A stretch of DNA of 64,000 nt, from NCBI GenBank assembly GCA_029204225.1, contig CM055113.1, positions 3,735,194-3,799,193 of the forward strand. The letters are read 5' to 3'. A program made the position numbers and the translations under genes. Each line of letters starts with the position of its first letter. Within the stretch, counting starts at the first letter, position 1. Shown in pieces: positions 35,115 through 50,810 of the stretch. The notes under the pieces were generated by a model. It was not told the DNA's origin, searched no databases, and saw only the letters and a list, made by a program, of their open reading frames with translations. The DNA is from Diphasiastrum complanatum. Lineage: Eukaryota > Streptophyta > Lycopodiopsida > Lycopodiales > Lycopodiaceae.

Positions 35115-35408
35115 ATGGGAATAAAAGGAGAAGGTAACAACAATGTTGATGGCAACCAAAACTTGGGAGGCAAGTACGATGATGTCAAAATCAGTGTAGA
35201 CACCATCACTGCTTTTCTGGAATGTGGCATGAGAAAGATGCAGGACTTCATGTGGCCAAAGGATGAAGATGATCAGGTGGAAGAAATTGGTGCAGATCTG
35301 CCAGTTATCGATCTTCAAAAGCTGTGGAACGTAGGTGATGAGGAACTGGGACAACTTCTCAAGGATGCCAAGAGGGGGGGTTCATACATATTTCTAGCCA
35401 TGGACTGA
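35115..35408 (+). pseudogene. 2-oxoglutarate dioxygenase-like fragment, unit 2 copy
   Basis: Here the ATG at 35115 opens a clean 97-codon frame (MGIKGEGNNNVDGNQNLGG...), unlike unit 1 where a TGA follows the start. It contains DLPVIDLQKLWNVGDEEL and ends LAMD-stop. The second conserved stretch seen at 21901-22110 has been deleted (joint near 35465), so only a DIOX_N-like piece remains. Catalytic residues are absent. Confidence 0.45.
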
Positions 35409-35784
35409 ACTCTGATATGCTACGCAGATTAGAAGAACATATGTGGCGACTATTTTCGTTGCCAATTCAGCCAATTAGTGTTGTGATCAGCACAAATGAA
35501 AATTATAGTGATGACATTCAGATATGGGCAAAATTGTGGTGTACACAGGCCAAGGAGAGGTAAGAAGCTAAAGGTTCAAGAATATCAACAACTAATCAGA
35601 GGCAATGAATGCTTGAAGAGTTAAATTTCTCCAAAGGATCAAATTTTTTAAATGACTCGAATTTTTCTTAAGACTCAAATTTTTTCAAAAGATCAAATTA
35701 AAATATTGGAATATGAAATTGTTGTTGCTTTAATTTTTTATAATAATTTGGGTTTTTGTGATGAATATTTTTTAAACCCACACA
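35409..35784. other. Non-coding remnant after the dioxygenase fragment, unit 2
   Basis: Corresponds to 21841-21909 joined to 22371-22679. Confidence 0.7.
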
Positions 35785-35805
35785 TTGAATACACGCACAG
35801 ACACA

Positions 35806-35838
<33 letters not shown>

Positions 35839-36675
35839 AAATGAGGCCGAATGGATGAATCTTGAGGGCAATTCTAGATAAATGGAATCTATGGGATAGT
35901 TGTCTGTCCCAACATCTTGAATACGGTTTGGGAACATGGTTTAGGAAACATTTTAAGAAAATGGTTTAGAGTTGTGTGTGTTCCAATTGTGTTTGGCTCC
36001 CAACTTGCATGATAATCAATCACCATCATATTCACCCAATCTAAGTTTGCAGCTATGGAATCTATGGGATAGCTATCTGTCCCAACGTCCTGAAGAGTTA
36101 AGGAGTAATATAGAGCTGTAGTGAGAGACGAGCTGTAGTGAGTGAGTAACTTTTGCAGTATGAACCACCTTCAACAAAACCATACACACATATACACACA
36201 GAATCCATTTCTTCCATGCCAATGAATGTGAATACTCTATGTGAATTTGTAGGATAGTGATTGTATATATTAATAGCTAATAAGACATCATAGAACAATC
36301 CCAAGCTCTCGATGGATTGTTGCAAATAGTTGAGAGTGCAAGCAGGTAAATAGAATGTGCATTGTTTCTGAAATTTTTTGGAAAACTCGAATTTTTTGGA
36401 AGACTCAAATTTTTAGAACGACTCAAATTTTTTCAATGACTCAAATTTTTGGAAAGACTCGAATTTTTTTGATGACATCGTTGAACCATCATTGAACTGA
36501 TACAGATGTTATAACATCCATCATTGTACCATCGTTGAAACATCGTTGAAGCACTGATACGGATGTTATAGCATCCATCATAGGAACCATCGTTATATTA
36601 ATTATGTTATTATGTTATAGCATCCATCGTTGAGACTTCCATCGTTGAACCATCTTTTTTAACACCGAAAAGAAT
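35785..36675. repeat. Module e, copy 3
   Basis: As copies at 17766 and 22680; shorter (CT) run. Confidence 0.9.
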
Positions 36676-36677
36676 CA

Positions 36678-39780
<3,103 letters not shown>

Positions 39781-39787
39781 TTACTAG

Positions 39788-39818
<31 letters not shown>

Positions 39819-39968
39819 GAGAGGATTTAAGGGTGGTGTCAACCCAGTCTATTCTCCTATGTCATGCCTATAGCCTACTCTTTGCCCACACACATACAAG
39901 CTTATTTTTTTGACCTCACATGTTTCAAATTTCGTAAATTGACTTTCACCTAATTTTTAGGCCCTATT

Positions 39969-40001
39969 GGGCCCTATATTATTTTACATAATATAGGGCC
40001 C
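39969..40001. other. Lower palindrome of the recombinase module, unit 2 (perfect)
   Basis: GGGCCCTATATTAT, spacer TTTAC, then the exact reverse complement of the arm: 14-bp arms and a 5-bp spacer. Confidence 0.95.
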
Positions 40002-40009
40002 TGATTTTT

Positions 40010-40290
<281 letters not shown>

Positions 40291-40455
40291 CAACAACAAT
40301 TATAGGGAGAACTCATGTAAAAGAGAATTTGTGGAAATTGATTACAAGACTACAACTTCATTAAAGTTTAAATTAAAAGAAGACTAATCAAAAGTAGTCG
40401 ATCGAATTACAAAAAGCCCTACATACAAGTTTTTGGTATTGTTTCAATCAGTTTT

Positions 40456-42577
40456 CTATTGCTTCTTGAAAACCATCTTTAGAAATTTTGGACCAACACT
40501 TATATTCACAGTACAATTATCGAAGTATCCAAATTGTTGCCCAATATTATTTGTTACGAAGAATCTATATGACAGTAGGCAAGAGCTTTTCGAGCCTCTG
40601 GCCATTCTTGAACAAGCTCATCAACATCAATATTCACAAGGTCATTCGGATCCAATGCCACTTCAGAAAAGGAAGCTGCATCCAACTTTTCAACTAAACC
40701 AATTTGTTGCACACCCACTGCATGATTACAATCAACAGACTGTCTTCCAGCACAACAATGTTGTTTCTGCTTTGTATTACTATCCACCTACAACTTCGAA
40801 ACATTATCACTTGGTTTAACTCCTACATCTACAACTTCAACTCCAACATCAACAACTTCAGTAACATTCAAACTACTCATAAAGGCATCTAATGGAACTT
40901 GAACAGAAGCATAATTTCCTACAAATAAATTGCCACAATATCTAGAAACACTCTAGTAAGCTCGAATTGAACATCAACACCTTCAAGCTCATTGAGCACA
41001 TTCTCATACTTGCGTCTTTTTCCATCCTTAAAAGGTTCAACAACAATATTCATTGCAGCCATTTTCGAAATCTCCATAGATTGATCATATCTTCGATAGG
41101 GGTTCTCATTACGATGACCTGTAATAGCCTTTCCAACTGCAATAGGTACACTTGCTTGAATCATCCTAAAACAAACACACAATAGACAGGAATAAGAAGG
41201 TGCAAACAACTTGACACAATTACTGTGAAAATACAGACAAAACTATTCATCTATTAACCCATGAATACTTGCATAGCGAGGACCTTTTATTCATGAAAAT
41301 TCCCCCATCTCCAAGTACAAACATCATACCCTTTATCCAAGAGCTTAAAACTTTCACTCCCACATTATTAGTATTGTACCATGCATTGGTTCGAGGATTT
41401 TCTCGTATAGCTTGCAAAAAAATATGACGACCAACACTAGGATTCTGTTTTGCTGGAAGGTGACGAAGAAGCTGCCTATATGTTATTATAACATCCTCTT
41501 CATAACACTTCACAGGACATCTAAAATGCTCTTCCTGATATCGTGTCATAGAAGCGCTGTAGTTCTTAGAATCTCTCTCAGAATACCTAAATTACCATTT
41601 AAGAAACAAATTCAAACTTTATGCTACAAGAATATACATCAATATAACTAAAAAAAACTCGACTTGTTGGACAGTTACAAATCAATAGGGCTAATTCATA
41701 ATAATCTAACATTCTACAACATTATAAACTTACATAACAAAAGAACCATGAACATCAAATCTTACTTGAAAATTGATATCAAGTAGATTGTACAATTATG
41801 TGTGTCCGCGAACCATAAAACGACTTAAACAGTAATAACACCAACGTTTTTGTAAACCAACAGCATGATGTATAGAATGTTCAGGTTCTTTTAAACGCTC
41901 TTCCTCATCCTTCCACATCATAGGTGCACTCTTCTTTCGTTTCTCGTTTCTTATTAGCTCCAGATTTAATAGACTTATCCATATGAAGCACCAAAGAGTG
42001 CGAGCTCTCTCAAAAAATGAATGATTTTGAACAACAATAGGCAACTCATTAACATTAATTCTACATATTCTAGAAACATGTTCACGTCGAATAATTCTCC
42101 CACAAGCACGGAACATCTGAGCTAAAATGCAAAAATAAAACAAAAATATCACAAAAGAGGAAAGTGATTACAAAATTCAAAAAGCATGAAAACAAAGGAT
42201 TGAAACATCCAGTACCTAGCACTAGGATAGTAATTGTCATTCAATTTCTTCAGTGACAAGATAAATGGAACCATATATTCTGCAAGAACATCCAATGGAA
42301 GCTTTTCTGGAGGTATACTGTCATCTTTTCCAGTGGCAATCCTCCAAGCAGAAAATCGTTTTCGAAACCACTGTTCTGGACCATGACTACGATTTCTTCC
42401 ACCAAAATCTACCAACTCCAAATCACTAGCATTTACATCAAGAAACATGTGTGAAAGATTAGTATCTATCTCAATATCTTCAACACCTTGTAGGCCATCC
42501 TCGTCTTCCACATGAACATTACAAGGCTCAGAAAGACTATCAGAAAGCCTGTCAGGTGAGTGCTCTATAGCAGCCGT
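40456..42577 (-). pseudogene. Crypton/DUF3504-type tyrosine recombinase, unit 2
   Basis: Second copy of the gene at 27572-29686, with the same exon layout (first exon 42577-42216). The start codon is ACG, so it is lost; the next ATG in frame is at 42511. It keeps the Gly after the catalytic Arg (FMVRGH), which unit 1 has changed to Arg. TGHRN and YRRYDQ are present. It shares the exon 2 and exon 3 frameshifts with unit 1, so the gene was already broken before the duplication. The tail here reads DNCTVNISVGPKF, a better match to the family's closing NCTVNI-like motif. Confidence 0.72.
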
Positions 42578-42706
42578 TCAAAGACTATAATTCACAACTC
42601 AAAAGATCAATGACAGGCTACAGCTGCAACATGAGCTCCAACATCTAAGAAATGACAGTTGCATCATGAAAGATAACTGCAAACCAACAAATACAAAGCA
42701 AAACAA

Positions 42707-42803
42707 AAACGAGAGAGAGGAGAGAGCGAAGGGAGAGCACACAGAAAAGAGAGGAGAGGTAGAGACAACATAGGAAGGGGGGGAGAGAGAGAGAGAGAGA
42801 GAG

Positions 42804-42834
<31 letters not shown>

Positions 42835-42835
42835 T
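42707..42835. repeat. Short GA/GT tract, unit 2
   Basis: Remnant of the GA-rich module; about 745 bp seen in unit 1 (29821-30565), including the upper palindrome, is missing. Confidence 0.9.
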
Positions 42836-42905
42836 GGAGGGTTTGGGGATCCCAAGACAACCCTAGCCCTAGTTAATAAGTGAGAGGGATTTGGCACCCA
42901 GCGTG

Positions 42906-43569
42906 TGTAAGTCCATTCCGATGATCACATAGTTATTTGATTGATTAGTTAAAAGTCAATAAAAAGACTTTAGGCATTTTTGTGAGAATTTTAATGTTGC
43001 AGGGCCTAAATTTCAAGTTATTAAATAAAGTTGGGGTTCCCTCCAAATTGGATGGTTCCAACACCTTTTTAAATTTGAATAATTAGGGAGGCAAAAATGG
43101 ACCAATAGGATTCAGAGGCCAGGGTCCTCCTCTCTATTATAAAAATGGACCAACTTGAGTTGCTCCTCATGTTCATTTCCTCATTTCAATAAAGCAGATT
43201 GGTCCTCTTCAGAAATGGATTGATGAATGTCCTTGCTCTTCTTCTTTCCTCCTCCATCTCTCATGCTTTGTTTGGATTTTGCTAATTGTTAGATCTGAAT
43301 GTTATTGGGATTGTATGTTATTATACCTTTTTTGAGAGAGAAAGGGAGAGAGAGAAAGAGTAAGCTATCTTTGTTGTGGATCGTAGTGTTAATGGATCTA
43401 GTGTTAGTGGATGTTAGAGTTAGATGTGGATCCTCCATTCATGTTGAAATCTGAACTATACTATCGCTCTCATGGGAACGAATCTACGCGTGACAACTAA
43501 CTTCATTTCTTTGATGCTAGATTGACTAGATCTTGGATTCAGGTTAGGCAAGGAAAGAAACCCACTACA
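42906..43569 (+). repeat. 5' LTR of the gypsy element, unit 2 (664 bp)
   Basis: Same ends and length as 30808-31471. Confidence 0.7.
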
Positions 43570-43572
43570 ATT

Positions 43573-43590
43573 TGGTGCCGCTGCCGGGGA
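43573..43590 (+). other. Primer-binding site of the gypsy element, unit 2
   Basis: TGGTGCCGCTGCCGGGGA, identical to unit 1. Confidence 0.75.
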
Positions 43591-44764
43591 GCTATGCCAA
43601 TTTTTCAGTTTGTACCATGTTTGTTGGATGGTTAGCTTGCATTAGGCATCTTGTCGTGGCATGAATAGTGTAAGATCTGCATTTATGATTAGTTTGGGAG
43701 TGATTTTGCTTGATTTGAGTGGATTTTCTTGTTTGAAATATAATTTGATTATAAAACAAGGAAATCTATTCAGATCACCAATCTTAAGATCCATTTGGAT
43801 TTGAGATATAAGAGAAAATAACAAAAATTGGTCAAATCTGCCAGATTTTGGTCAAAAGGAGACAAAAAGTGTCATCAGAGCTTATAACTTTTTATCCTCT
43901 TTCAGGAAGCCTTCGCCGAGTTGCAAACACCTTCGGTTTTGTTCACAAAACCTTTAGTTTGAAGGGAGAAGATTAATTCCCAACATATTTTCAGAAACAT
44001 CAGAAAAACCGTCAAAAAACACCAAAAAATCACCAAAACCCTAAAAATACAAAAAAAGAACCTTCGCCCGATTTATTATGCTTAGGTGTAATTCAGATCT
44101 ATCTATTGCCAGGTTGACGAAGAATAATATCAAAAATAGAAGATTTTTCAGAAGATCAGTTGTCATATTGCCATAGTTTTGCCAAAAAAGTCACTTTTTT
44201 GCAAAAATACTAGTATTACTCTTGATCCTTTGCCAAAACCTTCATCGATTTTTCAAAGAATTCTATATATAGTAGAATACTATTTTTGAGTTCGGCGAAG
44301 ATTCTTTTTGATCAGATCACAAAAAATCCTGACTTATATCCTCGTCAAACAACAGAAACTATATTTTCTTGTTTCAAAAACCTTCGTCCGGTTTTTCATA
44401 GTTTTATCTGTGTCAGATCTTCCATCTGAGAAGTCGGCGAAGGTTATTTTCCAAGAAATTGTTAGAAAAGTTGTTCAGAGAGTCTTTTTCCAAAATAGTA
44501 CTGATGAACCTTCGTCGAGACAATCTTCGCCAGTTCTATTTTTAGTTTTTGATTTTCCAGATCAAGTCTCTGTCAAAATTTGGGTCAAAAATGATATAAT
44601 CTGATTTGGATTTTGAGAGATTTATCATTTGATTGTATTTCAAAATCATTTTTATGATATAGCAATCAGATTCTTGGGAAGTGGAACAGATCTAGCAGAT
44701 CTAATCTGAGATAGTTTTTTTATAGAAAAATCTAGATCCAATCTCATTGTCTGTTTGATCTAAG
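43591..44764 (+). other. Long gypsy leader, unit 2
   Basis: Matches 31493-32666, with the same recurring CTTCGYCGA motifs. Confidence 0.6.
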
Positions 44765-45343
44765 ATGGCTGCCCCTGGAACTGTTCTTGGAGGTGCTCCA
44801 CAGAAAGTCAATCCAATTATTGCTAGAAGAGCACCCCGTTTGGATCTACCCAAATATAATGGATTAACAGATCTAGTTAGATTTCTTCTGATCTATGTTG
44901 AATCCTGTAAAGTCTATGGTAGAATTTTCCCTCAAGACAAACTTAAGCTATTTCCTATGGCCTTAACAGACGCACCACAAGATTGGTACTATAATCAAGA
45001 TGAAAGTGAATGTACATATTGGAAGGCTGTTAAATGAGCCCTTATCACACGGTTCAAACCACGGAAGTTTATGGAAGACCCTTTCCTACTTTTAAGTAAA
45101 ATTAAAATGGGAAAGCGAGAAATGGTTCGAGATTACATTGAACGGGTGAAACGCCTCAGATCTGAGTGCGAACCTGAGCCGATTAACGAAAATGCCATGA
45201 TTATGTGGTTTTTGTCAGGTCTACCTAAACGGATCAGATGTGAGCTGAAACGCCATAATGAGTATGAACTCTTGTAAAATGCTATGGACGATGCAATTCG
45301 GGAGGAAGATGAAGGTTCAGATGATGAGCCGAATATCAGTATG
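44765..45343 (+). pseudogene. Gypsy Gag, unit 2
   Basis: Same protein as at 32667. Here the region damaged in unit 1 is intact (the DKLKLFPMALT stretch and the MWFLSGLP stretch). A TGA at 45035-45037 (Arg codon in unit 1) and a TAA at 45275-45277 (Gln in unit 1) break it instead. Confidence 0.88.
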
Positions 45344-45424
45344 TTGCCTTATACAACAGGGTAGACTACTACAACATCCACTAATGAGGAGAAAAAGACT
45401 AAGAGCATCTACAACTTGACTAGA

Positions 45425-46029
45425 GTTGCCTCTTATGTAATGGATTAAATGATCGAATTCTTGCATCAATTCAGCCCATCAAGCTTTTCTCCCCCGAAGA
45501 TCATGTTGATTACAAAAATACTTAAGAGGCTAGTGATCCATATACACTACAAACTTACTACCATACAAGTAGTGTCTCCAGGTTTTAAGTGCATGGACTA
45601 CAACAAACAATTCTTTTTCCTGCGTAGTATAACATAACTGAGGACCAATGAATTTTTTGCTTTCAAACGCTAGTGGCCTATCCATTTGTAATAGAACTGC
45701 TCCAACTGCAACATCACTTGCGTCTGTTCTCACGACGTAAGGTAAATTTGCATTTGCAATTTGTAACACGGGAGTTGAAACAATCATTGTTTTAAGTTTC
45801 TCAAAACACTAATTCAATTCCTCGTTCCAAACAACAGGCAGACTAGGTTGATTCCTCTTTTTTTTTTATTGACAATTTTTTTTGTCAGATTATTAAGCGG
45901 TGCTGCTAACTTAGCATAATCCTCAATAAATCTCTTGAAGAAAAGTGTAAAACCTGAAAAAGACTTTACCTGCCTCACAGTTTCTGAAATTGGCCACTCA
46001 ATCAGAATCTTGATTTTATCCTCATCAAT
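45425..46029 (-). pseudogene. Gypsy RT thumb and RNase H
   Basis: VRQVKSFSGFTLFFKRFIEDYAKLAAPL precedes YVVRTDASDVAVGAVLLQ (catalytic Asp), FESKKFIGPQLCYTTQEKEL and VVHALKTWRHYLYGSKFVVY, all RNase H motifs. Two frame breaks. It stops near HLIHYI, before the integrase. Confidence 0.9.
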
Positions 46030-46611
46030 CTTGATCCCATTTGATCTTATAACCAAGATAAAACAACTCTTGCTTAAGGAATTCACACTTGGACTCTTTA
46101 GTGTAGAGTAACTCCGGACGGAGCTTCATCAAGACAATTTTTAAGTGTTCTACAAGTTCCACCAAGGATTCACTGTAAACGAGAATGTTGTCTAAGAATA
46201 CTACCACAAGTATGGATGAAATAAATTGTTTATCATTTGCTGGAACATTGCTAGAGCATTCGATAATTCAAATGGCAACACTAGAAATTCATAATGACCA
46301 AATCTAGAACGAAATTCTGTCTTTTGGATATCTTTTGACTTAATTCTTATTTGATGGTACCCTGTCTTGAGATCTATCTTGGTGAAATATCGAGCTCCAC
46401 CCAAGCAATCTACAAGGTCATCCATCCTGGGTAATGGATATTTATTCTTTATAGTCACTTTATTAAGGCCCTTGTAATTCACACACATCTAGAAACCTCC
46501 ATCTTTCTTCGCTTTAAGAAGAACAAGAGCGCCTCATGGTGATTTACTAGGTTGTATATGTCCCATCCTCAGATAGTTTTCTATTTGATTTGAAATCTCT
46601 GTCTCCTCTTT
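46030..46611 (-). pseudogene. Gypsy reverse transcriptase, YLDD changed to FLDN
   Basis: [20 protein letters not shown] and [20 protein letters not shown] are typical of RVT_1. [20 protein letters not shown] follows. After a frameshift near 46205 the polymerase box reads [11 protein letters not shown], so the second catalytic Asp is Asn. Confidence 0.92.
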
Positions 46612-47575
46612 CTAAGAGAACCTATAAGGTTGTGTAGAGATAGGTTGACTTTCTAGAATTAACTCAAACCTGTGGTCTACTGACCTAGACGATGGTAAAC
46701 CATGAGGTAATTCAGATGGAAAAATATCCCTAAATTCATTTATGATCTGTTCTTTCACTGCTTGTTCATGATCTAAATTAACTGAGTTAAGAATTGCTGA
46801 GAATTCACAACAATTTAGATTCATTTCAGGAACATCCACAGCTAGAATAGCATAAATTGAAAGAACTTCATATTCAGAATAATCCAATGCTTCCATTTTA
46901 TTAACTATAGAAATCTGATCCAACGGACGTACAAAATTACTACCAAATAATGTAACTACCTTATCACCCTCCTTGAAAGTGAGAACATGCTTTTTCTCAA
47001 AATCAATTAACAGATAAGGTGATTTACTGAATAACCATTCGTAACCTAAGATCAAAACAGTACGAGCTAGGTCTAAATCATGAAAATTAACTAATTTTGT
47101 GTGTCCTTGCACCAAAACTAGGAGCTTCGAAACTTTTACGTTCCAAGTCTCCAACTCTCGTCCTGAAGCTAGATAAACTTTATATCTATGATTGTTGGCT
47201 TCAATTTCCAAGCTGAGTTTCTACACAAGACAAGAATTAATAGAATTATGAGTTGAACCACTATCCAATAAAATACTCACTTCTTGATCTTTAATTGTGC
47301 CAATTAAACGAAAAAGTTCATTAGGCAAGAAAGAAGTAGTACTAAAAGAACATTCACACTCACAATCAGTCAGATTAATTTCCAAAGTCTTACCATTGCC
47401 TCCTGGAATTTCAATCATGTGAGCAGACCCTTTCTTCCTTTCTGGACAAAATTTTATCATATGTCCAGGCTTCTTACAGACAAAAAAGAGGTTCTCTCTT
47501 TTAGCCTTTTCTCGGGACATAAATTTCTTGAATCTCTTTCTCTTCGGCTTCTTGGGTTCATATGCTGCTTGTTCT
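46612..47575 (-). pseudogene. Gypsy zinc knuckle and aspartic protease
   Basis: The knuckle near 47450 reads FFVCKKPGHMIKFC; the first Cys of C-x2-C-x4-H-x4-C has become Phe. The protease active site is ILLDSGSTHNSI near 47255-47290. A stop (about 47221) separates it from the second protease half. The linker to RT ends FRDIFPSELPHGLPSSRSVD and HRFELI...PYRFS, the usual gypsy linker. Confidence 0.88.
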
Positions 47576-47577
47576 AA

Positions 47578-48387
47578 TTAGTCAAAATATTTTGCTTCGT
47601 CTGGACTACACTTCTTAACCTTCTTGGTTTTCAAAGTGCTTGGAATTTGTGCAAATTGCTTCATGGATGCCACCATTGTACCACCATAAGGGAAGCTCCT
47701 TAGATCCTGTTTACAAATCCTAAACACAAAAGGATAACACACTGTGGAATCATATGCTTTCGCAATTCGAAACGCATTCTTGAGGCTTTGAAGCACATTT
47801 CACTTGCATTTGTTCTGATAGTTGGCTGGCAAACCTAGGTCAAACTGCCATAATGCCAACTTCGCATCGAATGATGGAACCCTATTCCATAGGTCCATGA
47901 ATTCCTGGATATAAGAGTCTAAAATCTTTGTACCCATCTTGCAGTTCATGAACTTTAGGTAGTAGTCCACGTCATCAACAACTATGAAAGCTATTTTGAA
48001 AACTTCCGCAAATGCATCCCAAGTAGTTGGCTTCATGGATACATCTTGCCACCATGATGACACCTTGCCGCGTAAGAACAACACGACACTTTCAATTTTC
48101 TTCTCATCAGGAACATCATGCAGATTGAAGTAACTACTCCACTTGGCCAGTCAGTCCTCGACGACCTCAGGTTTCTTCTCTTTCTTCTCGTCCGAATAAA
48201 CCTCTGGTTGAAAACTGAGATTGGGTGAAGACTTCAATTTGACTTGATTCAAAAGAACCTCCATTTGTTGATCTCTCATCTGATTATGATTATTCATATC
48301 ATTGAGTGTCGTACTCAACTGCTGACAAATCACCATATAAAATGGCGCTCATGGATTTGCAGCTTGATTTGAAGTTTCTTCGGCCAT
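47578..48387 (-). pseudogene. Gypsy Gag of the reverse element
   Basis: An ATG at 48387 (MAEETSNQAANP) meets a stop after 12 codons. The protein resumes as MRDQQMEVLLNQVKLKSSP, then FLRGKVSSWWQDVSMKP, TTWDAFAEVFKIAF and CKMGTKILDSYIQEFMDLWN, a Retrotrans_gag domain. Several frame breaks follow. Confidence 0.85.
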
Positions 48388-50062
48388 CTCGATATATCTA
48401 TCTTGGAAATTTACTAAATTTAGTTAATATTTGATTAACTCATAGTGAAGTATTGTTGACCAAAAACTGACTGAGAGACTCCAGTCTGGTCAAATCACTA
48501 TTTTTAGTCAATTTTATAGACATTACAAGAAACTAGAAAAAACTACAAATTTTGAGGTTTTGCACTTTTGATTTTTTTTTTTTAATTTTTACGTTTTTTT
48601 CTAAGAAATCATACAAAATCACAATCAGTTATTAAGCAATCGAAATCGAAAATTAGATTCACTGTTCGATTTTTAATTTTACTTCACTAATGTCCATCAG
48701 GCATGCAAGACATGCGACATTAAACTGATTTTTTACTTGATGAAATTTTACGTAAAAATTTAGTTCTACGGAAATTGTCAGCTATAAAATCCAGTTTTGT
48801 ATCTAACCGTCAGAGTACATTCGTATGACCACTCAAAACAGATCTAACTAACTCATGCATGTCAGAATCACTCAGAGAAACCACATGCGGACATTCCATG
48901 CAAGCCCGGTACCTCAAAATAGGAAATTGTCACGCATGCAATCAGAACAATTGGAAATTTTACCAATTTTGCTCACAAAATTGCAAAACTTCAGATGCTC
49001 ATATCTTTGGCTTTAGGACACCAAATTCGGTGCTGTAAAGCTCAGTACAGAGGGAGATGATTTGATGGCAGCTTCATTCTCATAACGACAATGTTCTAAA
49101 AAGTATTATACTAAAGTGTACTCACAATGCACTTGATTGATAAAATATAACGACAATGTTCTAAAAAATATTATAAAGCGTACTCACAATGTACTTGATA
49201 GATAAAACAAATAAGCGAACAACTTAAGTAGTGTAACATAATAAAGATCAATCTTTCATATATGGGAAAGGTAATAAGTAGACTACTAGTGAGGGGATAC
49301 TACGTAATTAATACCATGGATGTAGTGGGACGTTTTGCTGCATATACGTTTCAGATATAATGTATCTAAAGATGAAATAAAGCCATTGAAAAATAATTTA
49401 ACATTACAAACGATTTTCTTACCCGAAAATCTAGTACTAACTCTTGGAGCCAATTAAACAATATGAAGCCAAAAACAAAATTAAAAGACCCGAAAAATGA
49501 TTTTTTGGGTTAATCTCTAAACCGTGCATCTATGATACATACATTAGTAGATAACTATATATTATAACTATAATCATAGTTGTCATAATAAAGCAATTGA
49601 AAAATATTTAAACATTAGAAACGATTTTTTCACCCTAAAATTGAGTACTAACTCTTGGAGCCATTTGAACATTATGAAGCCAAAAACAAAATTAAATAAT
49701 CCAAAAAATGATTTTTTGGAGTAATCTCTAAACTATGATACATACATTAGTACATAACTATATATCATAACTATAATCATAGTTGTCATGCACATTCCAA
49801 AATGCGCCCTGGTCCCGAAACATGACCCTAGAACACAATTTGTTTTTTTAAGTATGGGTGTCAAAAAACTCATTTTGGGATGGGGGCCTTGATAGTAATT
49901 TATGTAAATTTTTTTATTTACTGCAGGAGCCTAAAGATATTTGATAATATGTATGTATTGATGGTTCACTGAGTTCCAATGAATTAATTCATTGAGTCAC
50001 TGATTTAGGGTTTAGGGTGTCTATGCTCATCACACTGTCATGACCGTGTTATGTGGAGGGTT
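48388..50062. other. Non-coding, with two tandem repeats
   Basis: No gene seen. A 60-bp-class tandem repeat (CGACAATGTTCTAAAAARTA...) spans about 49085-49210. A 205-bp repeat is listed separately. The part next to 48387 is probably the leader of the gypsy element. Confidence 0.6.
49385..49790. repeat. 205-bp tandem duplication
   Basis: Two diverged copies (about 49385-49580 and 49591-49790), each with CTAACTCTTGGAGCCAWTT and ATGATACATACATTAGTASA and ending ATAATCATAGTTGTCAT. Confidence 0.9.
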
Positions 50063-50810
50063 TGTGCAAAAAGTAAAAAAAAGGACCAAGAGTGGATCCT
50101 AATCTGATCCTCAAGAGCGATCGGTTGTCAGATTACTTGATCTTTCAATCTACTTGAGATTAAGATCAATCTAGATCAATTCTAGACACAAAATCCTAAC
50201 AAGAACAATCATTAATTGAAGGTAGGTGTACTTTCTGGTTTCACACATGTGAAACACTATCTGAGTACGGACTCCAACCTAAAAATCAAGTACACATTGA
50301 TAGAACCTCAAAACAATCAAAACAAATGTAGACAAATGGAGAGAATCACTCAAAATTGCTTCCAAAACCAAGATTGGTGTCTCACAATGATTATGGCCAA
50401 ATGTGGCTCTATATATACAATAAGTGAGAGCTCGTGGTACTGATCATCCCTCTGATCCCACATGTGTGAAGGTGCTTTGTCATATGATGATTCATCATGC
50501 AAAACTGACACTTGGACAAAACCTTCTATTTTGAGCACTTTTGGTCCATTTTCCCTCTATATGGAGATCTACTTGGAAATCTTCTAGAATTCGAAATTCC
50601 CCTACTTCAGCTTATTCCACCCGTGTGAGCTGTCCTCTACACATGGGATATTAGCCACTAGAACTTGAATTAAATCATATGTACAATCTATATGATTATG
50701 GTACATGACAAGTACACTAATTTCACACGTGGGAACAGGCTCCACACGTGTGTGTTTATCTATATACAAGATGTTTGGCCTCTACCAAGCTTATTTTTGT
50801 ATTTTTCACA
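50063..50810 (-). repeat. 3' LTR (748 bp) of the empty copia element
   Basis: Ends TGTGCAAAAAG and TTTTTCACA form TG...CA inverted termini. The minus strand carries TGTATATATAGAG (about 50409) as TATA box. Several CACACGTGTG-type sites (50629, 50735, 50752) resemble those of the LTR at 9897. Confidence 0.75.

Larger units (their letters stand above)
45425..48387 (-). mobile_element. Reverse Ty3/gypsy element: Gag, protease, RT, RNase H
   Basis: Read from 48387 down. The order is Gag, CCHC knuckle, aspartic protease, RT and RNase H; integrase and both LTRs are missing. It is cut in RNase H at about 45425, where it meets the forward Gag element head to head. Frame breaks are frequent. Confidence 0.92.

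Noticed and set aside
50004-50017. TTTAGGGTTTAGGG, a telomere-like motif
   Set aside because: Only two repeats; likely chance or a common intergenic word.
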